Below are positions 56,425-64,000 of a stretch of DNA of 64,000 nucleotides, piece after piece. This stretch comes from Streptomyces venezuelae ATCC 10712. GTDB lineage: Bacteria > Actinomycetota > Actinomycetes > Streptomycetales > Streptomycetaceae. Under the pieces are notes generated by a model. It was given only the letters and a program-made list of their open reading frames with translations. It ran no database searches and was not told the DNA's origin. The position numbers and the translations under genes are program-made. The DNA is taken from positions 3,534,001 to 3,598,000 of the forward strand of contig NZ_CP029197.1 in NCBI RefSeq assembly GCF_008639165.1, in the 5' to 3' direction. How positions within the stretch are numbered: the stretch's first letter is position 1; each line of letters starts with the position of its first letter.

Positions 56425-57366
56425 CTACGGGTTCTGATCTCCGCTCCCCGGGTCGCCGGCGGGCATCAGCGGCAGCTCGGCGAGCCGGACGCCCGACCGG
56501 TCGTACAGCACCGGACTCATCTCCCCGTCCTTCGCCCCGCCGTGCGCGTACCAGACCCCCCAGCCGGGCTTCCCCGGCAGTTCGAGCAGGGTGGCAACGA
56601 TCGTGCGCCCCGCCGCGTTCCTCAGCTCGACGCGGCCCGCCGTCCGGGTCCCGTAGTAGACCCCCGAGTGGAAGACCCCCTTCGCGTCCCCCTCGCTCTG
56701 GTGACTCACGCCCGGGCTGCCCAGGTCGATGTTGCCGTCGGTGACGCTGCGGGAGTTCTCGTAGCCGTCCGGCCCCGTCCAGTGCTTGCCCTCCTTCGTC
56801 AGCCAGACCTTCCAGCCCTTCCCTGCGGCCACCCGCTCACCGGAGGCCACCACCTTGATCGGCGTCGGCGCGGGCGGCGGAGGCGGCTGCTGGCTCGTCC
56901 GCACCGCCGGCGCCGAACTGGCGGCGGCGGCCGACGGGACGCCCGTCGGCGGTACGGCGACGGGCTCCGGGCCCGAGGAGAGCGGGGCCGGCCGTACGGG
57001 GGTCAGGACGACGACCGCCGCCACGGCCGTCGCGACGCCCAGCACCGAGAGCGCCGAGAAGGCCGTCGTACGCCGCCTCCGGCGCGCCCGGCCCGCCCTC
57101 CGCACGGCGGCCAGCGGGACGGGACCGGGGGTCACGTCGAACGCGGCCCGTGCGAACGCCGCGCGGAGGTCGGCGGCGGTGGCCAGGTCGGCGGCGTCGG
57201 AGCCGTCGTCGCCGGTGGGGCCGGTCGCGTACGAGCCGTCGTCGCCGGTGGGGTCGGCCGCGTCAGAGCCGTCGTCGCTGGTGGGGCCGGTCGCGTCGGA
57301 GCCTTCGTCGCCGGAGCCGGAGTCGGGGGCTCGGTCGGGGGGCGTGGCCGGGCTGGCGGGGGTCAT
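56425..57366 (-). CDS. Single-pass membrane protein with the 58.0-kb ectodomain; candidate anti-sigma factor
   Basis: A 313-residue protein. Residues 20-60 hold four short Gly/Asp/Ser/Thr repeats (xSDxxGPTxDDG). Residues 62-100 look like the cytosolic part of SigE-partner membrane proteins (LRAAFARAAFDVTPGPVP then a run of Arg); a membrane helix follows at 101-124; a Pro-rich linker; then a domain at about 171-300. That domain is about two thirds identical by eye to the secreted protein encoded at 58049-58696 (shared GPDGYEN, DGNID, PGVSHQSEGDA, GVFHSG). It overlaps the sigma gene by 4 bp. An anti-sigma role is inferred from position and topology. Confidence 0.75.
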   Translation of the reverse strand: MTPASPATPPDRAPDSGSGDEGSDATGPTSDDGSDAADPTGDDGSYATGPTGDDGSDAADLATAADLRAAFARAAFDVTPGPVPLAAVRRAGRARRRRRTTAFSALSVLGVATAVAAVVVLTPVRPAPLSSGPEPVAVPPTGVPSAAAASSAPAVRTSQQPPPPPAPTPIKVVASGERVAAGKGWKVWLTKEGKHWTGPDGYENSRSVTDGNIDLGSPGVSHQSEGDAKGVFHSGVYYGTRTAGRVELRNAAGRTIVATLLELPGKPGWGVWYAHGGAKDGEMSPVLYDRSGVRLAELPLMPAGDPGSGDQNP

Positions 57367-57935
57367 CGGCGGGCTCCGGAAGGTGCGGGCAGAGGCGGCG
57401 GAAAAACGGGGGCGGCGGCGTTGGCGGCGGTGGTGGCGAGCCTGGGGTGGGCGCGAAGCGCCGCAAGGCCCCGCCGGGCATGGGTCTTGACCGTGCCGAT
57501 CGAGCAGTTGAGCACGCTCGCGATCTCCAGCTCGGTCAGGTCCTCCCAGTACCGGAGCACCATGACCGCGCGCTGGCGGGCCGTCAGATCGGCTAACGCC
57601 TCCAGGATCGAGGTGCGTTGCTCGACCGCCTCGGCATGACCCGCCGAGGTGTGGCGGAGCGACTCCGGCAGGACCGGGGTCAGCAGATGGACGACCCGCT
57701 TCCGGCGGATCCGGCTGAGGTTGTTGTTGATCAGCGACCGGCGCACATAGAGGTCGATCTCTCCGCGTGGCACCCGCCGCCAGCGCCCGTACACCTTGGC
57801 GAGGGTCGTCTGCACCAGGTCCTCCGCCTCGTGGAAGTCCCCGGTGAGGAGTTGGGCCGTCCGCACCAGACGCGGCCAGGCTGCGACGGCGTACTCGGCG
57901 AAGCCGTCGTCGTCGGCGGCGGACTCGTACGTCAC
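57363..57935 (-). CDS. SigE-family ECF RNA polymerase sigma factor
   Basis: A 190-residue sigma-70 factor with regions 2 (FAEYAVAAWPRLVRTAQLLTGDFHEAEDLVQTTLAKVYGRW) and 4 (LTARQRAVMVLRYWEDLTELEIASVLNCSIGTVKTHARRGLAAL) only. It begins at GTG 57935 after GCGAGGTC. The C-terminus is a short Pro/Ala tail. It overlaps the membrane protein gene downstream by 4 bp and follows the secreted-protein gene by 113 bp on the same strand. Regulon unknown. Confidence 0.92.
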   Translation of the reverse strand: MTYESAADDDGFAEYAVAAWPRLVRTAQLLTGDFHEAEDLVQTTLAKVYGRWRRVPRGEIDLYVRRSLINNNLSRIRRKRVVHLLTPVLPESLRHTSAGHAEAVEQRTSILEALADLTARQRAVMVLRYWEDLTELEIASVLNCSIGTVKTHARRGLAALRAHPRLATTAANAAAPVFPPPLPAPSGARR

Positions 57936-58048
57936 GGTGTCGGACCTCGCGATGGGTCGGAGTCGGTCGGCGTCAGGGGTGTGAGGGTGGTGTGGCGGGG
58001 CCAGCCCCGTGCCGGGCCCCGCCACGTCTCCGCCACGGTCGGCCGAGG

Positions 58049-58696
58049 TCAGCCTCGGCCGGCCGGGAAGTCGAAGCGGGGGAGCTCGGCCAGGAGCTTG
58101 CCCCCGCGGTCGTAGAGGGAGACGCCGTGGCTGCCGCCGCCGTTCCCGTCGACCGGCCCGGTGCTCGCGTACCAGACGCCCCAGTCGGGGCGGCCCGGCA
58201 GGGCGAGGAGGGTGGCGACGGTCTTGCGGCCGGCGGAGTCGGTCAGTTCGACCCGGCCCACGTTACGGGTCCCGTAGAAGAGGCCGGAGTGGAAGACGCC
58301 CGTCGCGTCCCCCTCGCTCTGGTGGCTCACGCCGGGCTGGGAACGGTCGATGTTGCCGTCGACGACGCTGCGGAAGTTCTCGTAGCCGTCCGGGCCGCTC
58401 CAGTGCTTGCCGTCGCGGGTCAGCCACACGGTGTACCCCTGCCCGGCGTCCACGCGCTGGCCGGCGCGGACGGTGCGGACCGGGTTCGGGGCGGGCACGG
58501 CCGCCTTGGCAGGAGCGACCACGGGGGCCGGGGCGGCGGGCTTGGCCGGGGTTGCAGGCTTCGCCTGGGCGGCGGGCTTGGCCGGGGCGGCCGGGCGGGT
58601 CGCGGTGGGCGTCTGCGCGGACGCTCCGACGGCCGACGGTGCCGCGATCGCCACGGCGGCCACGACGCCCGCGGCCGCCAGCCAGTACTTCTTCAT
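58049..58696 (-). CDS. Secreted protein sharing the ectodomain of the sigma-factor partner
   Basis: A 215-residue exported protein. A signal peptide (KKYWLAAAGVVAAVAIAAP, cleavage likely after SAVGASA near residue 27) is followed by a Pro/Ala/Lys-rich linker and a domain at about 76-208. The domain is near-identical in layout to the outer domain of the membrane protein at 56425-57366. ATG 58696 is 7 nt after AGGAG. The domain has no catalytic motif I recognise; conserved W, G and H residues suggest a compact beta fold. First gene of a likely three-gene transcript. Confidence 0.82.
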   Translation of the reverse strand: MKKYWLAAAGVVAAVAIAAPSAVGASAQTPTATRPAAPAKPAAQAKPATPAKPAAPAPVVAPAKAAVPAPNPVRTVRAGQRVDAGQGYTVWLTRDGKHWSGPDGYENFRSVVDGNIDRSQPGVSHQSEGDATGVFHSGLFYGTRNVGRVELTDSAGRKTVATLLALPGRPDWGVWYASTGPVDGNGGGSHGVSLYDRGGKLLAELPRFDFPAGRG

Positions 58697-58806
58697 CCAC
58701 GTGCTCCTGAGACGAGTGCCGGTGGAGGGACCGCCTGCGTCCACGGCCCTCTCCCCCTACCAACTCCTCCCGACCCCGCCCCGGATGACATGCTCGCGAA
58801 ACTCGT

Positions 58807-61137
58807 CTAACGCGGTCGCCGGGAATCCGTCAGGGCCGTCGTGACCTCGTCCAGCGCCTGGAGGAGGAGCACCGCGCCCTTGTGCAGCAGGAAGTGGTCC
58901 GGCGGGTCGTCGGACCAGCCGTCGACCGTCTCGCGCAGGTCGTCCCACTGCGGCGCCCTGCGCTCCCGTACCTCCTTGGCGCCCCGTTCGGTCGCCCGGC
59001 GCAGCGACTCCGCGAGGGCGGCGGCGGCCGGGACGGGCGGAGCCCCGCGCTCCGGGAGGTGCGCCTCCATGAGCATCGCCACCCGCCCGAACTCGGCGAG
59101 CGCGTGGTCGGCCTGCTCGACCGCCGCGTGCGAGAGGCCCCGGTGCCGCACGGGCTCGTGCGTGGCGCGCTCCACCGCCTCCTGCCACGCCACGCGGGCC
59201 GCTCGGGTGTTCAGGAGCGCCTCGCGTACGTCGGGGCTCGCGGGCCCGGCCGGGTCGGCGTACCGCGCGGTGACGGCCGCCGCGTACCGGCCGACGGAAG
59301 CCAGCCAGTCGGCGAGCCTGCCGCGCAGCCGGGGCGTCTCCCAGGCCGGGTAGACGGCGTACGCGAGCATCGCGAGGAGCCCGCCGATCAGGGTCAGCAT
59401 CACCCGGTCCCGTACGGTCTGGGTGACGCCCACGCCCTCCATGCCGAGCAGGAACACGACGTACGCGGCGACGAAGACCTGGCCCGCCGCGTACCCGGTG
59501 CGCATCAGCAGGTACATCGCGAAGGCGCACAGCACCGCGAGCCCCGCCGACAGGTACGTGCCCGGGTGGGCCGACTGCACGACCGCCGTGGCCAGGGCCA
59601 CCCCGACCAGGGTGCCGCCGAACCGGGCCACCGAGCGCGCGTACGTCTGCGAGAAGTCCGGGCGCATCACCATCACCGAGGCCATCGGCGCCCAGTAGCC
59701 GTGGCCGAAGGGGAGGACCGCGCCCAGGAGGTAGCCGGCGGCGGTGACCGCCGACACGCGGATCGCGTGCCGCAGGATCGGGGAGTCCCGGCGCAACTCG
59801 GCGCGCGCCTTCGCCACGACGATGGGTGCGAGGCGGAGGAGGGTGGGGCGGGAGCGGGCCAGGGGGAGCGGCCGGACCCCGCCGGCGATCCCGCCCGCGA
59901 TCCCACCGGAGACCGTGCCGGCCTCCCCGCCGGCATCCGCGCCGGCCTTCCTACCGGCCACCGTGCCGGCCTCCGCGTCCGCCTGCCTGCGGGCGCCCGT
60001 GCCGGCCTCCCCGCCGGCTACTGCGCCGGTCTCCGCGTTGGCCTCCCCGTCGGCCACCGTGCCGGCCTCGCCGCCGACCTCCCCGCCAGCCACCGTGCCG
60101 GCCTCCCCGCCGGCCACTGCGCCGGTCTCCGCGTCGGGTCCCGAGGTCTCCGTTCTCGGTTCCGCCGTCTCGACGACGTCGCCGAGCAGGGCGACGAGCC
60201 GGAGGGCGGCGCGGCGGGACGGGCCGTGGAGGATCGCGCCGGTGTCGGGGGTGCGCAGGGCCGCGACGGCGGGCGGCGAAAGGACGACCGGCTCGCCGTG
60301 CCGGATCGCGTGCGCGGCGGCGTCCAGGACGGCGGCCGCCGCCGCGAGAAGCTCCCGCACGCGCGCGCGTGCCGGGCCTTCCTCCGGGACGCCCACCGCC
60401 GGGTCGGCGAGGGAGGCGAGCACCGGCCGGATGCGCTCCGCGAGCCCCCGCGCGCCGTGGAGCTCCGACGGACGGCGACGGGCCTGCCCGGGCGTCACGG
60501 CTGCGGCGTTCCGCGCGGTCATGAGGGGCAGCGGGTCGAACGGCGCGACCGGGTCGTGCCGGAGGCGGCGGGCGTAGTCGGCCTCGGCGGCGAGCGCGTC
60601 GGCGAGGGCGTCGCGCTGGGCGCCCCAGCGGCGCACCGGGAGGAGGACGACCAGGGCGGCCTGGACGACCCCGCCCGCGAAGATCATGGCGGCGTGCCCG
60701 GCGGCCGTGGCGACGGAGGTCGGCAGGGTGACGGTCACCAGCATGATCGCCACGTTGGAGGAGGCGATGATGCCGGCCGTGGGACCGGCGGCCCAGGCGA
60801 GCCCCGACAGGAACGTCCACAGGAGCAGCAACGCGAGGAAGAGGCCCTCGTGCGCGCCGACGAGATAGCCGATGAAGGTCGACACGGCGAGGCTGGCGCC
60901 GGAGGCCATCGCGAGGGTGGGACGGGGGCGCCAGGAGCGCTGGAAGGTGGCGATCGCCGCCTGGAAGGCGCCGAAGGCCGAGGAGGCGGCGACGGCCGGG
61001 CCGAAGACGGCGAGGGAGAAGCCGACGACCAGGGCGAGGCCGAGGGCCGCGCGGGCGGCGATGACGGGATCGAGCCGCCGCCGCTCGACGGTGAGCCCGG
61101 AGCGGGCGGTCTCCTTCAACGCCCGGAGCCAGCTCAT
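58807..61137 (-). CDS. FUSC family membrane protein (aromatic-acid exporter-like) with an internal repeat
   Basis: A 776-residue protein with two sets of membrane helices (about residues 20-155 and 440-580), the FUSC arrangement found in aromatic-acid exporters and YccS-type proteins (GFSLAVFGPAVAASSAFGAFQAAIATF; YLLGAVLPFGHGYWAPMASVMVM). The segment between the two, about residues 330-420, is an Ala/Gly/Glu/Thr repeat (AGGEAGT units) encoded by imperfect tandem DNA repeats. ATG 61137 begins MSWLRALKE. Substrate unknown. Confidence 0.85.
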   Translation of the reverse strand: MSWLRALKETARSGLTVERRRLDPVIAARAALGLALVVGFSLAVFGPAVAASSAFGAFQAAIATFQRSWRPRPTLAMASGASLAVSTFIGYLVGAHEGLFLALLLLWTFLSGLAWAAGPTAGIIASSNVAIMLVTVTLPTSVATAAGHAAMIFAGGVVQAALVVLLPVRRWGAQRDALADALAAEADYARRLRHDPVAPFDPLPLMTARNAAAVTPGQARRRPSELHGARGLAERIRPVLASLADPAVGVPEEGPARARVRELLAAAAAVLDAAAHAIRHGEPVVLSPPAVAALRTPDTGAILHGPSRRAALRLVALLGDVVETAEPRTETSGPDAETGAVAGGEAGTVAGGEVGGEAGTVADGEANAETGAVAGGEAGTGARRQADAEAGTVAGRKAGADAGGEAGTVSGGIAGGIAGGVRPLPLARSRPTLLRLAPIVVAKARAELRRDSPILRHAIRVSAVTAAGYLLGAVLPFGHGYWAPMASVMVMRPDFSQTYARSVARFGGTLVGVALATAVVQSAHPGTYLSAGLAVLCAFAMYLLMRTGYAAGQVFVAAYVVFLLGMEGVGVTQTVRDRVMLTLIGGLLAMLAYAVYPAWETPRLRGRLADWLASVGRYAAAVTARYADPAGPASPDVREALLNTRAARVAWQEAVERATHEPVRHRGLSHAAVEQADHALAEFGRVAMLMEAHLPERGAPPVPAAAALAESLRRATERGAKEVRERRAPQWDDLRETVDGWSDDPPDHFLLHKGAVLLLQALDEVTTALTDSRRPR
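59880..60150. repeat. Imperfect tandem repeats inside the FUSC gene
   Basis: Repeated CCGGCCTCCCCGCCGGC-type elements (plus strand) recur through about 270 bp, with two long copies around 60000 and 60100 nearly identical. They encode the AGGEAGT-rich linker and keep the reading frame. Confidence 0.7.
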
Positions 61138-61228
61138 GGCCCGAGCGTATCCGCGATCACCACGATTACGGGCATTTGCCCCATCTGTCCCCGCCGGCCA
61201 CCCGCCTCGGGCGCCCCTCACCCACCCC

Positions 61229-61897
61229 TCAGGCCGGGCGCTGGGCCATGACCACCAAACCCGGACCGCTGTACTCCTCCGGGGGCAGCCGGAGTTCGGC
61301 GACCGTCCGCAGCCCGGCCCGCTCGATGAGGTCCACGAACCGCTCAGGCCGCCACTTGTGCGTGGTCCACCGCACGGGCACGCCCCCGTAGGCCTCCGTG
61401 CGCCGCACGTCCTCGTCACCGACGTGCGTCGCGGTGATGAAGTGGCCGCCCGGCTTCAAGGCGCGCGCGAAGCGGGCGAGCACCTGGGGAAGCACGTCAC
61501 GGGGGAGGTTGAAGAGCGACCACCACCCGAGCACGCCTCCCAGTGACGCCTCGGCCAGGTCGAGGTCGGTGGCGGAGGCGACGTCGAAGCGGCACTGCGG
61601 GTGGAGGCGGCGGGCGTTCTCGATCATGCGGGGGGAGAGATCGACGCCGGACACGTCGAGGCCGCGTTCGGCGAGGTAGGCGGTCACGGTGCCGGGACCG
61701 CAGCCGACGTCGAGCACGGGCCCGAGCCCGCCCACCGCGTCGGCGAAGGCGTCGATCGACGCCTTGTGCCACGGATGACGACGGATGTCTCCGATGCCGG
61801 TCGTCACCACCATGTCGGCGTAGTTGTCCGCCACCCGGTCGTAGGACTCCCGGACCACGTCGAGATCTGAGGGCCGGTCAATGTGGTGTGCGCGCAT
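61229..61897 (-). CDS. Class I SAM-dependent methyltransferase
   Basis: A 222-residue methyltransferase with motif I VLDVGCGPGTVTAYLAERG, DLSPRMIENARRLHP and the post-motif LNLPRDVLPQVLARFARALKPGG. No substrate-specific signature is evident. The ATG at 61897 has no strong ribosome site. Its upstream region is filled by the 28-bp repeat array. It reads in the same direction as the DUF2786 gene upstream of it. Confidence 0.88.
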   Translation of the reverse strand: MRAHHIDRPSDLDVVRESYDRVADNYADMVVTTGIGDIRRHPWHKASIDAFADAVGGLGPVLDVGCGPGTVTAYLAERGLDVSGVDLSPRMIENARRLHPQCRFDVASATDLDLAEASLGGVLGWWSLFNLPRDVLPQVLARFARALKPGGHFITATHVGDEDVRRTEAYGGVPVRWTTHKWRPERFVDLIERAGLRTVAELRLPPEEYSGPGLVVMAQRPA

Positions 61898-61911
61898 CGG
61901 CTCACCCTAGG

Positions 61912-62042
61912 GCGGCGGCCGATCACCGCGAGCCCTGGGGCGGGGGCCGATCACCGCGAGCCCTGGGGCGGCGGCCGATCACCGCCGACCCCAGGGCGAC
62001 GGCCGATCACCGCCGACCCCAGGCCGGAGGCCGATCACCGCG
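61912..62042. repeat. 28-bp tandem repeat, five copies
   Basis: GCCGATCACC occurs at 61918, 61946, 61974, 62002 and 62030, exactly 28 bp apart. The first three units end GAGCCCTGGGG and the next two GACCCCAGG, so the array switches to a form complementary to its first half at the end of each unit (CCCTGGGG / CCCCAGG). It lies between the methyltransferase start and the DUF2786 stop codon and slightly overlaps the latter gene. Confidence 0.88.
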
Positions 62043-63327
62043 CCCCCCGCTCGTCGATCCCCTTCCGGTGCGGTCCCAGGCCCGCCCTGTCCGCCGCCGA
62101 CGCGCCGTGCGTCCAGCCCTCCTCGTCCCAGGCGGCACGCACGCGCGTGGTCCGGGTCTCCGGGAAGAGTTCGTCCGTGCGGTTCGTGACCGCCAGGTCG
62201 CGGGAGGCGAGCGCCGGAAGGAGCGTCGGGGCCTCGGCCTCGACCCGCCGGGAGGTCGCCGCGAGCCGCGCGCCGAGCCGGTTCGCGTACGCGAGCAGGA
62301 ACGACTGCCGGAAGGACTTCGTGCGCTTGCGGCCGCCGGCCCGCTGCTCCGCCTCCGCCCGGGTCATGGCCGCCGTCCCCTGCACGAGCAGCGAGGTGTA
62401 GAGCAGTTCGACCGGGTCGAGGTCCGCCTCGAAGCCGACCACCGTGGAGAAGCCGTACGCCTCGTTCCACACCGCCCGGCAGTGGTTCGCGGTCGCCACC
62501 GCGTCGAGCAGGATCGCCTTGGCCTGCTCGTACGGCGGTTCCACCCCGATCCGGATCGCGCCGGGCGTCTCCGGCGAGGGCGTCCCCGCCGCGAGCGTCG
62601 CCTCGTCCAGACTGTGGCGGGCCATCAGCTCCTGCGCCTTCGCGGTGAGCGCCTCCGCCTCCTCCGGGTAGCCGGTCGCCTCGGCCTTCGCGAGCAGCGC
62701 CCTGATCCGGCCGAGCATGCGCGGCTCCCCGGCCGTCGGCGGCGGCAGCGCCTCACCGGGGACCGGGCCCACCGCGTCGAGCCTCGGCAGCCGGACCAGG
62801 AGCCGGTACAGCTCCAGGACCGTCGTCGCGTACGAGAAACGGTCCGAGGGGCGACGGCCGGACTGCTCGTCCAGCGCGTCGAGCTGCCCCTGCCAGCGGT
62901 GCGGCAGCCGCTCGTAGCGGGCCGTCTCGGTCCGGATCAGCCCGGTCAGGACCCGCAGGTGGTCCTCCGACAGGTCACGGCGCGCGATCCGCACGACGTC
63001 CGCCGGCTGCCAGCCGCGCGCCCACAGGGTCCGCACGAACTCCTCGCCGCGCCGGGTCAGCTCCGCGTCGGCGCCCCGGTCGGCGGCGAGCAGCGAGGCG
63101 GCGGTGTCGAGGGAGCCGTCGTCGGTGGCGTACAACGCCTCGAAGGCCCGGTCGAGGGTGCCGCCGGTGCCACGTGCCCGGCCCGCGCCGCCCGTACCAC
63201 CGGCGCCACCAGCCCGGCCCGCGCCGCCCGTACTACCGGCGCCGCCTGCCCGGCCCGCGCCGCCCGTCCTACCGGCGCCGCCTGCCCGGCCCGCGCCGCC
63301 CGTTCCGCTCGAATTGCTCGTACTCAC
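62035..63327 (-). CDS. DUF2786 protein with N-terminal Gly-rich repeat
   Basis: A 430-residue protein. Residues 8-57 are a Gly/Ala/Arg/Thr repeat of about 12 residues (GRAGGAGxTGGA), encoded by a 36-bp tandem repeat. The DUF2786 domain is at about 205-245 (MLGRIRALLAKAEATGYPEEAEALTAKAQELMARHSLDE) and is followed by a domain with NHCRAVWNEAYGFSTVVGF. DUF2786 proteins are common in actinobacteria and their phages; function unknown. It starts at GTG 63327, overlapping the HxlR stop codon by 4 bp. Confidence 0.85.
   Translation of the reverse strand: MSTSNSSGTGGAGRAGGAGRTGGAGRAGGAGSTGGAGRAGGAGGTGGAGRARGTGGTLDRAFEALYATDDGSLDTAASLLAADRGADAELTRRGEEFVRTLWARGWQPADVVRIARRDLSEDHLRVLTGLIRTETARYERLPHRWQGQLDALDEQSGRRPSDRFSYATTVLELYRLLVRLPRLDAVGPVPGEALPPPTAGEPRMLGRIRALLAKAEATGYPEEAEALTAKAQELMARHSLDEATLAAGTPSPETPGAIRIGVEPPYEQAKAILLDAVATANHCRAVWNEAYGFSTVVGFEADLDPVELLYTSLLVQGTAAMTRAEAEQRAGGRKRTKSFRQSFLLAYANRLGARLAATSRRVEAEAPTLLPALASRDLAVTNRTDELFPETRTTRVRAAWDEEGWTHGASAADRAGLGPHRKGIDERGAR
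63176..63302. repeat. 36-bp tandem repeat inside the DUF2786 gene
   Basis: Units with GCCCGGCCCGCGCCGCCCGT start at 63176, 63212, 63248 and 63284, exactly 36 bp apart, and code for 12-residue Gly-rich units. Copy-number change would not shift the frame. Confidence 0.85.
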
Positions 63328-63713
63328 GCCGTCCTCGCGTCCCATGCCTCGCGCGACCGGGCGATCACCGCGCGGTGGTCGAGCGACCAGTCGACGAGCT
63401 GCTTGATCAGGTGGGTCATGCTGTGCCCGGTCTCCGTCAGCGCGTACTCCACCTGCGGAGGCGTCGTCGGGTACACCGTCCGCGAGACCAGCCCGTCGCG
63501 TTCGAGGCGGCGCAGCGTCAGGGTCAGCATCCGCTGCGAGATCCCGGTGACGAGCCGCTGGAGTTCCCTGAACCGCTTGGGTCCCGGCGCGAGCTCGACG
63601 ACCACGTGCACGGTCCACTTGTCGCCGAGCCGGTCCTGGACGTCCCGTACCCCGCACTCCTCCGCGCAGCTCACCAAGGGTTCGGTGGTTACCTCCGTGT
63701 GCCCCTCGGACAT
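63324..63713 (-). CDS. HxlR family transcriptional regulator
   Basis: A 129-residue winged-helix protein with the HxlR pattern ECGVRDVQDRLGDKWTVHVVVEL, RFRELQRLVTGISQRMLTLTLRRLERDGLVSR and VEYALTETGHSMTHLIKQLVDW. ATG 63713 follows GGAGG by 7 nt; a TTG just before it is less likely. A cysteine in the N-terminal segment (EECGVRD) fits redox-sensing members. It is divergent from an NmrA-like reductase gene, a classic regulator-target pair, and overlaps the DUF2786 gene. Confidence 0.92.
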   Translation of the reverse strand: MSEGHTEVTTEPLVSCAEECGVRDVQDRLGDKWTVHVVVELAPGPKRFRELQRLVTGISQRMLTLTLRRLERDGLVSRTVYPTTPPQVEYALTETGHSMTHLIKQLVDWSLDHRAVIARSREAWDARTA

Positions 63714-63819
63714 CAATGTGCCTCCTTACGCGATCTTCTCCGCCCCCTCACGATGGTCTCAGCCATCACGTCGTCACCACGGCCCCAGGGCCCAGGCCCG
63801 AGGTCCCCCGGGGGGAATC

Positions 63820-64000
63820 ATGCTGCTCGTCACCGGTGTCTCCGGCGCTCTCGGCGCGCTCGTCGCCGAACGGCTCGCCGGCCGCGAGGACGTCGTCCTC
63901 GGTACGCGCGCGGGGCTGCCCGGCACCCGCCGCCTCGACTTCGACGCGCCCGAGACCCTGCCGGAGGCCCTCACCGAGGTGGAGACACTGCTGCTCATCT
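63820..64000 (+). CDS. NmrA-like NAD(P)H-binding protein, cut by the window end
   Basis: The first 60 residues read MLLVTGVSGALGALVAERLA, then DVVLGTRAG and LDFDAPETLPEAL. The TGVSGALG motif is the dinucleotide-binding loop of atypical short-chain reductases. The ATG follows GGGGGAA. It is divergent from the hxlR-type gene, like the quinone reductase QorB/YtfG and its regulator in E. coli. The gene continues beyond position 64000. Confidence 0.8.
   Translation, partial: MLLVTGVSGALGALVAERLAGREDVVLGTRAGLPGTRRLDFDAPETLPEALTEVETLLLI

Overview
The window is high-GC chromosomal DNA from an actinomycete, almost certainly a Streptomyces. The evidence is strong third-position G/C bias, many GTG starts, 4-bp ATGA/GTGA gene overlaps, GGAGG-type ribosome sites, and a gene order matching the conserved actinobacterial block clpC - lsr2 - coaX/panC - folate genes - ftsH - hpt - tilS - DUF2342 protease - dacB - ppa (also found, rearranged, in Mycobacterium tuberculosis). 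No rRNA, tRNA, IS element, integrase or CRISPR array was seen.

Layout. 0-3.4 kb: a NACHT-LRR STAND NTPase resembling bacterial immune NLRs, separated from clpC by a 32-bp tandem repeat and a long bidirectional terminator. 3.5-9.5 kb: clpC (with two upstream matches to the ClgR box), a primase/polymerase-like orphan protein, lsr2, a short N-acetylglutamate synthase, a BlaI-family repressor, a 59-residue membrane protein and a conserved hypothetical. 9.6-15.2 kb: a translationally coupled cofactor operon (DUF2520 Rossmann protein - panC - nadB - nadC - coaX) for pantothenate/CoA and NAD. 15.3-20.6 kb: threonine-aldolase-like enzyme, ArsR/DUF5937 regulator, TmrB-like ATPase, and a NarL-type two-component system.

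20.7-30.9 kb: a MidA/NDUFAF7-type methyltransferase beside an orphan NuoD paralog; a coiled-coil membrane protein; a glycine-betaine/choline-type ABC transporter (two permeases, lipoprotein, divergent ATPase); a membrane esterase; and an MprF/LysX-like membrane protein. 30.9-41.9 kb: folate operon folP - SnoaL-like - folB - folK - DUF3180, then folE, ftsH, hpt, tilS, DUF2342 metalloprotease, dacB and ppa. 42-49.3 kb: ThrE-type exporter, DedA protein, YbjQ protein, a ClC chloride transporter followed by glutamate decarboxylase (an acid-resistance pairing), and an Asp-box lipoprotein.

49.3-64 kb: a DrrAB-like ABC exporter with its PadR repressor and four copies of a shared operator; DinB protein; aldehyde dehydrogenase; a Streptomyces XRE/HATPase/DUF397 regulatory module; a SigE-family ECF sigma factor flanked by a secreted protein and a membrane protein that carry the same unrecognised domain; a FUSC-type membrane protein; a methyltransferase; a DUF2786 protein; and a divergent HxlR regulator / NmrA-like reductase pair cut by the window end. 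Several short tandem repeats (12, 26, 28, 32 and 36 bp) lie in or beside the accessory genes.

The best candidates for something undescribed are the sigma factor with its paired secreted/membrane domain proteins (56.4-58.7 kb), the MidA + divergent NuoD pair (20.7-22.95 kb), the PadR operator set (51.2-52.0 kb), and the NACHT-LRR protein.
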